The translations under genes and the position numbers were made by a program. The notes under the pieces were generated by a model that worked only from the letters and a program-made list of their open reading frames with translations, was not told the origin of the DNA and searched no databases. Below, piece by piece: positions 23,297 to 37,095 of a stretch of 64,000 nucleotides of DNA. How positions within the stretch are numbered: the stretch's first letter is position 1; each line of letters begins with the position of its first letter. Source of the DNA: Lucifuga dentata (Eukaryota > Chordata > Actinopteri > Ophidiiformes > Bythitidae); NCBI GenBank assembly GCA_014773175.1, contig VXCM01003629.1, positions 5,942-69,941 of the forward strand, in the 5' to 3' direction.

Positions 23297-26200
23297 TGTG
23301 GACTGGCCCTTTAAATGAACATATGGGGTCGTCATAGTGGCACTTTCCAGCTCGATCACACACGAGCCACATGTTCAATCACGGCTGTGCCAAGCGTTGA
23401 TCGTAAGCTTACAGTACTTTACAGCTCACGCCACAATGAAGTGATGAAGTCATTAAAAAACATCTGAAGAACAGGAAATAATAAGAATAAGAATAATAAT
23501 AAATCATAATAACCCTAAATACCTCAACTTCCTCCTGCTGATAAACGCTGCTTCCTTTATAAAAAACTTACAAAGCGGCAGAGCACAAGCCACACACATA
23601 CATACATACATACGTACCTTACAGTGTGCACACGCGCACAGACAATACAATACACACGCACACGCACATCTTACAACACGCGCATAAACACATGCACAGA
23701 TGCATGCACAGATGCAGGCATGCAGTACAGTACCATGAAAAATTATTTCCTCCTTCCTGATTTCTTCTATTTTTGCATATTTGTCACACTTAATTGTGTC
23801 AGATTTTCAAACTAAATTTAATGAGATAAAGGCAACCTGAGTAAACACAAAATACAATTTTTAAATGATTATTTCATTTATTGAAGGAAAAAATCTCTCC
23901 AACACCTTTATGATCTTGTGAAAAATTAATCATTTAATAACTGTATTTTATGTTTACTCAGGCTGGCTTTGTCTTATATTAAATTTAGTTTGAAGATCTG
24001 ATACAATTAAGTGTGACAAATATGCAAATATAGAAGAAATCAGGAAGAGGACAAATAATTTTTCACTGTACATGTTTTATACATGGTTCAGCTTCATTCT
24101 TGTAAAATATGTTCACAGCAGCAGATCGTCTTTTTATTCATATAGCAAATCCAGTGAAAAGTCCTCAGAACTCCACAGAAACCCGCACACACAGCATGAA
24201 TAAAAACATCAAATAGTGCCTGCATGTGTGTTTCCGCTCTGCGACGTGGTTAATGTTCTGGATCGTTGATGATGATGGTGATGAATGTTCTGTTTGTTGT
24301 CAGCAGCATTCGTTCTTCACAGTGCCTGATGCCGCCGAGCTGCCCAGCATACCTGAGAACGTGAGTAAACTTCACCACGATAACAGAAACACCTGCTGCT
24401 TCTGTCAGGAATCACATTCAGACATGACTCCACTTAGCTTTCCTTCCTTTCTGGGATACGTCAGCCAATTAAAGGAGCACACTGGTGGTTTTCCATGGTT
24501 TCAGTCCAGGAAATACACCCCGCACACATGTTATGCTATGGCCAACCATTTTCCAAAACATGCTACGAGAGTAAATATTAGAATAATTTTTCCTACCTTC
24601 CAGACTAACACTGGTTTCAGTTTATTCCAGTACGCTATAAAAATCAACTTGAAACATGATTGAGATAAATAATGCATCACAGAGAACAAAACACTGTTAT
24701 TATTTTTTATTGAAGTTATTTAATTTAACCAATCCAACATGGAGCTGCATGGAAGAAAATATATGTCTCCACCAGGGAAAACAGTCCCAGGAGAAGACGG
24801 GTTTTACCAAGAAATTAAAATGACCATGCCTTCTACATTTAGACATACGTGTTAGCATGTGAAACATTTAATTTTGAGGTGAGTGTATCACCTAAACATT
24901 TGACTTTGTAAGATTTGGCAAAATAACAAGAAAACTTAAAAACGGTTTTATATTTTGGAAAATGGTTGTCAGTAACGTAACATATGTGGGTTGTATTTAT
25001 TGGGCTTAAACATGCAAAGTCACCGGTATGGTCCTTTAAGGAGAGAACACAAATGCTGTGCTCATATACAAACATGCACGCGCGCGTGTGCGTGAGTGCG
25101 TGTGTGCGTGCGTGTGTATGTGCGCTTTGCTCTTTATAAACTGTGCCGCAAAAAATTATTAAACATTGAGAAATATGCACTGATTAAAGAATTTCCTTCC
25201 TTTGACAATTTTACCTGGTTACTATGCAGCCACTTTGCTACAGCTATAGAGGCGTCTGTCAGCCAATCAGATTCATCCTGTCACACGCGATCACAGTTAT
25301 CTACAGCCAATCAGATTCATCCTGTCACAGCTGATGACATGATGATCTACAACCAATCAGGTTCATCCTGTCACAGGTGACAATGATCTACAGCCAATCA
25401 GATTCATCCACAGCTGATGATGTTCTACAGCCAATCAGATTCATCATGTCACAGCTGACGATGATCTACAACCAATCAGATTCATCCTGTCACAGCTGAT
25501 GACATGATGATTTTTGTAATGAACTGAAAAGAAACATGTGACACTAGCAGAAGCAAACATGAGATGAGTCATTAGTTTTACTTGCAAAGTTCCATGTATG
25601 ACCCAAGTCAGAATTCTGACTCGGTGATAATCACGATAGTTATGCGATGTGTAGTGAGCTTTATGATTGTGAATGATGTTGTTTGTGTGTTGCAGAGGAA
25701 TCTGACAGAGTATTTTGTAGCAGTAGATGTGAATAACATGCTCCATCTGTACGCTAGCATGCTATACGAACGCCGAATCCTCATCTGCTGCAGCAAGCTA
25801 AGCACTGTGAGTACTGTCCACTTCCTGTCCATGTTTGTCTCCCATGTCCCTTTAATAAGAACAGAAGTACAGTCCACTTCCTGTCCATGTTTGTCTCCCA
25901 TGTCCCTTTAATAAGAACAGAAGTACAGTCCACTTCCTGTGTCCATATTTGTCTCCGATGTCCCTTTAATAAGAACACAAGAACAGTCCACTTCCTGTGT
26001 CCATGTTTGTCTCCGATGTCCCTTTCATAAGAACACAAGTACAGTCCACTTCCTGTGTCCATGTTTGTCTCCGATGTCCCTTTAATAAGAACACAAGTAC
26101 AGTCCACTTCCTGTGTCCATGTTTGTCTCTGATGTCCCTTTAACAAGGATACACTTTCTTACAGACCACATTTTATAGTGATTCAGCATTTTTAAACTCT

Positions 26201-29200
26201 CTAATTAAAGAATGATCCAGTGGAAATTTCTTTTCTGTTTGGTTTGTTCACCCTTTTAATGAGTGTGTTTTATTACCACTTTGGGATGTTGAAGGAACAT
26301 TCTGACATTTTGAGAAATATGAAAGAAGAATGAAGAAAAGCAGAAAGAATGTAAGCAGTGGCGATGCTAGCCTAGCTTAGCACAAAAACTGGAAGGAGGG
26401 GAAAACTGCTTGCCTAGCTTAACACATAGACTGGAAGCAGGGGGGGGAACTGCTAGCCTAGTTTAAGATAAAGACTGGAGGCAGAGGGAAACTGCTAGCC
26501 TAGCTTAACACACAGACTGGAAGCAGGGGAAGCTGCTATGCAGGGGGAACTGCTAGGCTAGCTTAGTACACAGTCTGGAAGCAGGGGGGAAACTGCTATG
26601 CAGGGGGACTGCTAGCCTAGCTTAGCACATAGACTGGAAGCAGGGGGAAACTGCTATGCAGGAGGAACTGCTAGCCTAGCTTAACACACAGACTGGAAGC
26701 AGGGGAAGCTGCTATGCAGGGGGAACTGCTAGGCTAGCTTAGTACACAGTCTGGAAGCAGGGGGGAAACTGCTATGCAGGGGGACTGCTAGCCTAGCTTA
26801 GCACATAGACTGGAAGCAGGGGGAAACTGCTATGCAGGAGGAACTGCTAGCCTAGCTTAACACACAGACTGGAAGCAGGGGGAAACTGCTATGCAGGAGG
26901 AACTGCTAGCCTAGCTTAACACACAGACTGGAAGCAGGGGGAAACTGCTATGCAGGAGGAACTGTTAGCCTAGCTTAAGATAAAGACTGGAAGCAGAGGG
27001 AAACTGCTAGCCTAGCTTAGCACAGAGTGGAAGCAGGAGGAAACAACTAGCCTAGCTTAACACACTGGAAGCAGGGGGAAACTGCTAGCCTAGCTTAACA
27101 CATGGACTGGAAGCAGGGGAAACTGCTATGCAGGAGGAACTGCTGGCCTAGCTTAACACAGAGAGTTGAAGAAGGGGGAAACAACTAGCCTAGCCTAATA
27201 CAGACTAGAAGTAAGGGGAAACTGCTGGCCTAGCCTAACACAAAGACTGGAAGCATGGGGAAACAGTTAGCCTAGCTTAGCACACAGACTGGAAGCGAGG
27301 AAACAGCTAGCCTAGATCCATCCAAAGTGGGAAAAAATCCACCTTCCAGACAAACTTTTGACCTTCCATGCTGTGCATGTTTTTGTTTTCCACAGTTAAC
27401 AGCATGTGTCCATGGGTCTGCAGCCATGTTATATCCAATGTTCTGGCAACATGTTTACATTCCTGTCCTGCCTCAGCACCTCATAGACTACTGCTGGTGA
27501 GTGTGTTGCATGTTTAAAATGTCATGATCACCGTGTTTAAACACACATGAAATGAAACAATTCCAAATACTGTTTAATGCAGAAAACAAAATCTAAATGT
27601 AAACAATCCAGGTTAAGGTCCACTCATCATTCCAGTTCCAGCTGATTCATCTCTTGCCCAGATTTTAGTTTCCATACATTTGTTAAAATGTATTCTCTCT
27701 CTGCATATAATAGTGATGATGATTATATTTACATTTACAGCACTTTTCTTAACAAGCTGTAGTAGTCTCAGACAGACTGACACCTGCCATTAAAACTCTG
27801 CCTCCTTTGGTGTTAAAGACCCACTGCCATGCTTTCTTTTTTTTTCTCATAAAAAGCATCAGCTAGTTATATTAATCATTTTTTTTCAATCTGTACAAAA
27901 GTACAGGAGCTTTTTTTAGCTTTTGCTAGCTCTAACAGGAGCTTTTTAGCTTTTGTTAGCCCTGACAGGGGCTTTTTAGCTGTTGCTAGCTCTGAAGGAG
28001 CTTTTTAGCTTTGTTAGCTCCAGTGAAATTACATAAGACACCTTAACAGATGACTCCTGTGTAGTAGCGGTTTTTACAAAACATTCTGCTGACGCTGAGT
28101 TTTTCCTTCAGATCAGCCACAGCAGCAGCTCTAGCAGCTCCACTGTACCTGTCATATTTGTCTTTATGCATAGTGCTGTCGTGATAACTCAAGTTGAAGT
28201 CCTTCATCGTTGATATTGTTTCCAGACACACCAAACACATCAGCTTGCCTTTAAATTCTGTAAAAAGCTAATCCGTTACCCATCTTGACTGGAATGAACG
28301 GTTTTCTCAGCCAACTTTTCTTTTTTTAACACTCATCTTTCCTCTTTTACCTGACTTAGCAACAAATATACAACAACGGCCGACACAGGAGCTAACAGGA
28401 ACGCGTCTCATAAGGCAGCTTCAGTAATGAGATGCTGATGGATGGTAGTAAATACAGTATCAGTAATGAGAGAGCGCCCTCAGCTGATGGGTGGTGACAG
28501 TAACAAAGGAAAACAATTTTATAATTTTAATTTTTCTTTATTGAGAAGTCATCCGAGGGCCTGATAGGTTAAAGGTGCGGACCGTATCCGGCCCCCGGGC
28601 CACCAGTTGCCCATGCCTGATCCAAACAGTCAGTCAATGTGATAAGGTGTTAGAGGCTCTCCATCAGCCAGCAACAAACAACAACAACAAAAACAACAGC
28701 AGCAGCAAACAACAATAAACAACAACATCAACAATGACAACATCACACATCAACAATATGTTTGAGTTAGTGTGACAGCATGTTAGTGTTTGTAATTGTG
28801 ATTTAGGAGAAATAAACACTCGCATGCATCATGTGTCACTGCTTTTATTACAAATAAGTGACCACATGACAAAAATAATTTGTTGTTTTTGTTCTGTGTA
28901 TAAAGACTCATGGAGGTCAATAACGTGTATCACGTGACCTTTGAAAAAAGCAGTAACAACTGTAATGTTCAAACCAATTGGCACATGCAGAGGTTGTCAG
29001 TGTTTGATACAAACATTAGACTAACATGACAGCAATTAAAAGCAGCTAAATATCACGTGTAACTCTGTGTATGTTTTAAATTTCTCTGCCCTGCACTGAA
29101 TCAGGAGTTCTGCTGTTTCCTCATCAGATCCACTTTTCAGTGAAAGTGAATCTGGAAAATGATCAGCTGTTTGAGTTATTAGAGGCAGCTGGGGGAGGGG

Positions 29201-32200
29201 AGGGCCTGGATGATAGTAGAGCTCATAGTAAACAGTAAATGACTCATTAATAAGATGAATTTGGGATGGTGATGATGTAACCAGCGCCTGCATCGCCTTT
29301 TCAGTGCCCCAATGCCCTACCTCATCGGAGTACATTCCAGCCTGATGGAGGTAGGCTCACATCAGACGAGTGATGAAATATTTACGTGAATGGACTTCTT
29401 CACCTCATATTTATGTTTTTAGCTATCTCTCCGTGTTTCTCTCTGTCAGCATATGATCTTTGTCTCCTGTAGAAAGTCAGAGGGATGGCTCTGGATGATG
29501 TGGTGGTCCTGAATGTGGACACCAACACTTTGGAAACTCCCTTTGATGACCTCCAAAGCCTGCCAAATGATGTGGTATGTAACACACACTACATACATGA
29601 TATTTTACAAAGAAATTATCAGTGTTGTTGGAGTTCATGAAGGAAAAACAGTTAATCCACTGCACACTGCTTTACTAATTCGCCTCAAAGCTGCACTTTG
29701 TGTTTTTATATTTTTTACCAGATGGATCTCATTGAGAAAAAATCTCTTTTTCAAGAGAGACCAAAATATAAAAGGCCTGAGTGACATAAATGTTAAAGTG
29801 AACTGCTCACAGCCCGGGTCAGCATGGCAGCAGGTTTAGAAAAGTAGTTCCTCCTCAGCTAAATTTGAGGGGAACATCACTCAAGAAGGCACCTCCATGA
29901 GCTTGAGATGCACCACTCACCTCTGTAGAACAAACGGGCTGTCCAGCACGGTGCAGATTTTATGCTGCCCATGCCTGCAGGCTGAGGCTGAGCTCAGACC
30001 CTGTGAGGAAACTTTCCCTCCTGACTGCAGTGACAAAGCTGGACTCTATCAGAGACATTTCAGTTGGAATAAAACATTACAGACCAGCCAGGAGGATAAA
30101 CATTTGTATCCTATGTGACATTTAGTCATGTTGCCTCACAGCTTTCTGCTAACTGAAGCCTTTAGAGTTCACGTATGTGGCCTTCCTTTGGGACATGAAT
30201 ACAGCATTGCTTCAGCTTCAAATCACTGTCTCAGAAATGTTTTTGCACATACACAAATGTGACTCAAATACAGTATGTTTGTGATATCACAAATGTGTCA
30301 TAATCATTGTGACTGAATTTCCTGCAGGTTTCATCTCTAAAAAGCCGTTTGAAGAAGGTTTCAGCAACGACGGGGGATGGCGTGGCTCGAGCCTTCCTGA
30401 AGAGTCAGGCCACTCTTTTCGGCAGCTACAGGAACGCTCTGTGCATCGAGCCGGTCAGTCATGGGACAGACAGTCTTTGTTTGGAGAATGAGATTGAGAA
30501 TATGAATGCATGTGTGCTGCATTAGTGTAAGTGAGGCAGAGAGGCTTCATCACTGATGATACAATACCTCATTTGTTGCAAAGGAACAGTCCACCATTTT
30601 GGGGGAAATGCTTGTTTGCCATTGTCGGACTGGAAGCAGAGGGAAACTGCTAGCCTGGCTTAACATAAAGACTGGAAGCTAGGGGGAAAAAAATTAACTT
30701 TTGATTGCTTTTCCCTGACGATGACCAGTCAGCTGTGATTACATTGATGAACTACATAAGCATCCTGCTTATTCACTGAAGCCAATCTAAATTACCAATA
30801 CAGTATGTATCATATCAAACATCACAGTTTTCATGGTTAGAAGGTAAATAATTACACAATCAAATGACCAGAAAAACTTTACCTTTTTATCTGATTTGAT
30901 TTTAATTTTGGGAAAGCATACAAGAATTATTTTTCACAGAACTGAAACAGTGCATTCATTTTTACAGTTGATGTATACAGTGCCAAAACAATATTAGAGA
31001 ATATCAAGGGTTTATTTTCATTACAGAAAAACATTTCACTAACCCTCCTTAGACATTCGTCTGAACACTGACTGTGGAAAAGTCTCAGTGCTTGTATTAC
31101 TGGACCTCAGTGCTGCATTTGACACAGTTGACCGTGATATATTAGTAGACAGTCCTGAGAACTGGGTCAGACCTTCTGGGACAGTCCTAGATTGGTTTAG
31201 ATCAGTCATCCTCAAAATCCAGACTCCGGTCTGAACCACAACTGTCTCCGGACTCTGAGCTTTTCACCTGTATTTATTATTTGTATTATCTGCGGGACAT
31301 CACTGTAACGCAACAAGTCAAAATTCTCTGCTTTCTCCACTACAAAGTGAAACCGAATGTCTGACTGACACCCCCACCCCCCACTCGGCTCCTTAAATTC
31401 TCAGTAAAAAAAAATTTGTATCCCAATCCGACCCTGGCTTGACTGACATTAATAAACAGACCTTTGTCTTATTAAAATTTTTCTTAGTGGGCCTATAAGA
31501 TTTCTATTTGAGTACCCCTGATTTAGATCCTACTTAACAGGCAGAGATTACTTTGTGTCTTTTGGTAACTACACATCTGAACAAACAGAGGTGACATGCG
31601 GGGTTCCTCGGGTCAATTCTTGGACCCCTGCTGTTCAGCCTCTACATGCTCCCACAAATTATAAAAAAACAAAAGAGTTTCCTACCATAACGATGCAGAT
31701 GATATATACAGCTATATCAACCAGTGACTACAGCCCATAGAGTCACTAAGCAGGTGCTGTGAACAAGACAAAACTGAAATAATAGTTTCTGGAGCAAAAG
31801 AGGAAAGACAAAAAGCCAGCACCCATCTTGAATCTTGGTGTCATCATGGACTCTGATTCAAATTTCAACAGCCTACTACCACCTTAAAAACATCACCAAA
31901 ATGAGGCAAGACTTAGAGAAGCTTATTCCTGCCTTTATTTTCAGCAGGCTGGACTGCTGTCATGGTGCGTTTACAGGCGATCAGACAGCTTCAGCTCATT
32001 CTAAACGCTGCTGCTAGAGTTCTAATAAGACTAAAAACAGAGAGCACATCACTCCAGAGCTCAGATCCTACACTGGCTTCCTGTTTCCCAAAGAATAGAG
32101 TTTAAAATGCTGCTGCTGGTTTACAAAGCGCTAAATAGATTAGGACCAGAATATATTTCAGATCTGATTCTGTGTTATGAAACTCCAGACCTTTAAAGTC

Positions 32201-35200
32201 GTCTGGCTCTGCTCTGCTTCCTGTTCCTCCAGTCAGAACTAAACAAGGGGAAGCAGCATTTAGTTTCTATGCACCAGTTATTTGGAACAAACTTCCAGAA
32301 AGTCTAAGGTCAAAGGTCAGCCACATCACCGGGCTCTTTCAAATCAGGGCTGAAAACACTGCTGTTCACTTTTGCCTTTTTTTTAAAACCAGAGGACATT
32401 TATTTATTTTTGCACTGTAGCACTTCTTTAAGCTCTTAAACTTTTAATTTCATTGTCTGAAATGTCCTCACCTTTTTTAAATTTTGTTTTATGGATTCTT
32501 TATATATAGTTCCTTTTCTTTATCTCAGTTCTATGTTTTTTCTCATATTGATGTAAAGCACTTTGAATTGCTTTTGTGTCTTTGTGTATGAATGGTGCTG
32601 TACAAATAAACTTGCTTTGCCTTGTCTTAGCATCCACACGTGTCCCTGAGATCATACAAAAGCAGCACATGTTCCGTGACAGCAGTTTGTCCTGCGTTTG
32701 TAGGGAGAGCCCATAACTTTCAGCGAGGAAATCTTCGTCAACCATCGCTCCAGTGCCATGAGACAGTTTCTGCAGAACGCTATCCAGCTGCAGCTCTTCA
32801 AACAGGTACACACATGCACGCACACACACATACACATACACACGCACATGCTTCCCATTACACATGTACTGTAAATCCTCCCTCTGTAGTTCATAGATGG
32901 ACGTTTAGACCTGCTGAACTCTGGAGAAGGTTTCAGTGACATGTTTGAGGAAGAAATCAACATGGGGGAATATGCAGGTGAGTCATCAGTGGATAATAAT
33001 CATAAATATCATAAATTCATGTACACGCTGCATCAGATTCCACATAAGCTTCCCTCCTGTTTCACAGCTGGATGTTACTGACTTTATGTCGTTGTGACGT
33101 GACCTTTGCTCTCTCCACAGGCAGTGACAAGACCTACCACCAGTGGCTGTTCACCGTTAAGGTGAGGCCATGTTCAAAGGCTTACTCATGGGTTTAACCC
33201 CCAGGCTGCTCGGTTCTCCATCAGTTCATCAAAACAATATCTCAACTGTGAATGCTAATGTTCAAACACATAACATGAACATAGAACATAAACAACAAAC
33301 ACAAATACAATTCAGTCTAATTTCGATTTTCCAAGCCCCGACTTGATTTGATTTAATTTGATCTTAATTTGATTTGATTCAATTCGGTTAAATTCTTGAA
33401 AATTTTGTTAGGGTTCTTCTAAATTACATCATTATATAAAAAGTGAAGATATCCTTTCTAAATCTATGTAGAAAACTTAATGAGTGTATTAAAGGAAACA
33501 GGTTCAGCCTGACCTTTGACCTTTGGGTGACTGTAGAAAGGCTCTGATGCTCTTTGACCTCCACGTGAAGCTTTGTGTAGCCGCCTCACTAACGTGTCAT
33601 GTTGCTCAGTGTTCCGTGATTCCAGAATTTAAAGTGTGTTCCTAAATCCCTCGTTGTCATGGCGACACTGTAAGGATGCATATCCTCCATATAAAAATAC
33701 TAACGACTTGCTTATTTTTTTGGCTGGTGGTGAGGCAGATGCAGCTTGCCTGTGGTCGTCCACAGTGGCCTGTATCAACCATTAGGGGGCCTTAGATCTC
33801 ACCAGTTACACACAGTGCTCGCAGACTGATACTATGGGGCGATACACACTTTCTCTCTCTGAGAGTAACGCACATTCCTGGTATTCAGAATCTGGGAGCT
33901 GACCTATTATCCAGAAGCAAACCACTTTACGGGGAGTGGAAACTTCATCCTGTTGTGGCGGATCAGATGTGGATACAGTTTGGACGTGTGATGATAAACC
34001 TTTTCGCGTCAGAGGAGAACGCACAATGCCAGTTATTCTTCTCTCTGCACAACCCTGGCGCACCACTCAGAGTGGATGCCTTTGCTCACAAGTGGCCCCG
34101 TGCTCTACTGTAGCATTCCCTCCACTAGTCCTAATTCTTCATCAACTCTAACATCTGACTCTAATTCTGATTGCTCCTCATTGGCTGTCCTTGCCCTGGC
34201 TGGTGGATGTGATACAACTCCTCTGCAGATGCCCTTGGCCCCTCCCACTACACAGGAACTACTGTCCCAGGCTTGCAGTCATATATCATCCCACCCAGAG
34301 CGCCTTGCCCTGCTTGGCATGTGATGGTCTAATTTGAGGACTACAGGGCTCCCACTAAGCATTATAAACACCATTCTAAATGCTAGGTCACTCAGTCCCT
34401 TTATGACTGTGAATGGAGAGTATTTGAGGAGTGGTGTACTGGAACACAGGAAATCTGTTCAGTGGGTGTATTTCTGTCCTTTCTGCAGGACTTCACTGAG
34501 AACAGAAAAGCTGTTTCCTACCATTAAGGTGTATTTAGCTGCTGTTGCTGCTTGCCATATTGGGTTTGGGGGCATTACATTGGGCCAGACTACTTCCAGT
34601 CTCCAAGCCTATTTCACCCTCCTGGGACCTGACCTACCTCGGTCCTGGAGGCTCTTGGTAATAATCCCTTTGATATAGACTTGACAATGTTAGCTCTGAA
34701 AATGGTTTTGCTAGTAGGTTTGGCTACAGCAAAACATGCGAGTGATTTATGCATGAACACCCAGGGAACCTGAGGGTGACTTTGAAGCCAAATCCCACCT
34801 TTTCGCAAAGGTGATCAGCACCTGCTCACTGCTGGACCTTGCAGCTCTTGAGCCTCCGCCCTTCTGTTCTCCTGAACAGCAGTGCTTACACATGTTGTGT
34901 CCAGTTACGGCTTTGTTGCATGTGTATGTTGACAGAACAAGAGCTTTCAGGAAAGGAGACCAGTTGTTCGTGTCATGGCGCTGGGTCCCGTAGAGGTAAG
35001 CCCATTACCTAGATGAGGCCTTCTCGCTGGTTAGTGGAGGCTCTTACTCTAGTCTACTCCAGGCCTCCAGGCTCGGAGTGGTTTACATGACACTCTACCA
35101 GAGGTGTGGCAGCTTCCTGGGCTTTATTTAAGGGGGGTGTCCATTCAGGATATCTGTGCGGTGAATAGCTGGTCATTGCCTCTCACATTTGCAAGGTTTT

Positions 35201-37055
35201 TTAGGTTCGATATAACCTCTCAGAACCTTGCCTATCTGCTCCTGAGTGTAGGTTCCTCGAATGAGGGCTCTCATGCTCTTCCTTCACTGTGAGGAGAGCT
35301 GCAGTTAGTCTTTCGAGGTAGGCTTGTCTGGCAATACGGGAGTCTCCATATCCCACAGCGAGACATCAGAATGAGTGCTATGATAGAGAACAATAGGATA
35401 CTTGCATAATCATGGTTCTCTGAGTAGCACCAGACCGTCCTTCTTGCTGCTGGGGAGAAGCAAGCAGAGGCCTGCTTATCTTGAATGACGAGTGACGCTG
35501 CGTGGACCATATTTATAGGCAGAGGGTCCTGATGCAGACTGCCACTCAGGGCTGGCATAGTGGAATAAGTGCTTCTGTGAATATGCTGAGGAGGCGTGTC
35601 CCATAGTGAGCTATCTCACTCATGCTACTCAGAAAACTGGGGGTAACCTATTGTTTGGTGGATCCAGTGAACACTGCAGCCTGGCTGAGCTTTACGGTTT
35701 TATTCATGCTCATTTCTTTATTTTTGCTGATTTGAAGAAAGCTGATTGATAAATCTCTCTGAGTGACATATGACCATAATCATTCACTGAATTTCAATGT
35801 CTTCTGACAGAAAGGGGGTGGGGCCATCTTCAACACAGTGAAGACCAAGGCGAATCCTGCCATGAAGACCGTTTACAAGTTTGTAAGCGCATACCTGCTT
35901 CTTTATCCAGCTGGTAAATGAAGCTTTGTTCACGTAGTGACAGCCTGGTTTAATTTATTCTCTCCTGACAGGCCAAAGATCACGCAAAGATGGGCATCAA
36001 GGAAGTGAAGAGCCGGCTGAAGCAGAAGGTACGCAGCTCTTTCAAACACGTGGCTCACTTTTCAACACGATACTCTAATGTTCACAGTGACAAAGCCATT
36101 TGATGGCTCTCAGTCCCCTCCAGCAAATATCTGTATTATCCTTTTCTATATCTATACCTCCCTGTGGTCTCCCTCTGCAGGAGCAGGCAGAGAACGGCTT
36201 CTCCTCATCAGGCACCACCGTCATCGACGACGGCACGGCAGGGCTTTCCTCCAGCAGGAGAGAGGGACCACTGGGAGGCTGGGACCACCACAGACCCGTC
36301 ACCGTGCACTTTGGACAGGTGGGCAGCAATGAGGCTGTACATGTTCACCTACATGATTCCTCCACCAACTATGTGATGAAGGTTTGTGTGTCTGATTAGC
36401 AGCATCTCTTCTAATTTGTTTTACAAATTTGGGGACAAGTTTAGGCTACAGAAGAACTTATGAGTTTTTGGTGTGACTCACGCCACCATGTGACCATTAC
36501 AAAGCACTACGCTTTAGTAAAACTCTGGAACCCTGAGCTGCAGGAACCAAAGTCTTTTTCCCTGGATTACTTAGAGGTCACACCCATTTCTGCCATTTTT
36601 GATACTCTATGCCATTTTCCTACCATAGTTTGTCAAATTATTGTAAGCGTGACATATTTAAATATTTGAAAAATTCTGCAAGTGCAGCTTTGGCAGATTT
36701 TTCTCTTTCTGCTCTGACGTATTCAGAGTTTGTCACTTAGTTTAGTTTAGTTTTAGTTTTTATTAGTTTACACATACAAAAAAAAATACAAAATGTCAGA
36801 AATGAAAAAAAGTAAAAATAAAAGGTGAAGGAGAGCTGCAAAAAACCCTCAAGGGACTTGAACAGGGCAGCTCTCCATAAGGTGCATGAAAATAATAAAT
36901 TATAAGACAATTAAAAGTGGAAAATTGACTCTTAAGTAAAAAAAAAAAAAAAAAAAANAAAAAAAAAAAAAAAAAAAACCTGCAGGGAAAGTTAAGAGTT
37001 GCATCAAAAAATCAGCCTGTGAGCTTTTCCAGTAAAAGTCATTTCATAAGCAGCA

Positions 37056-37095
<40 letters not shown>

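Noticed and set aside
29513..30118. Open frames between dennd1a exons 12 and 13
   Set aside because: The first begins inside exon 12 in another frame and the others show no family motif; intronic.
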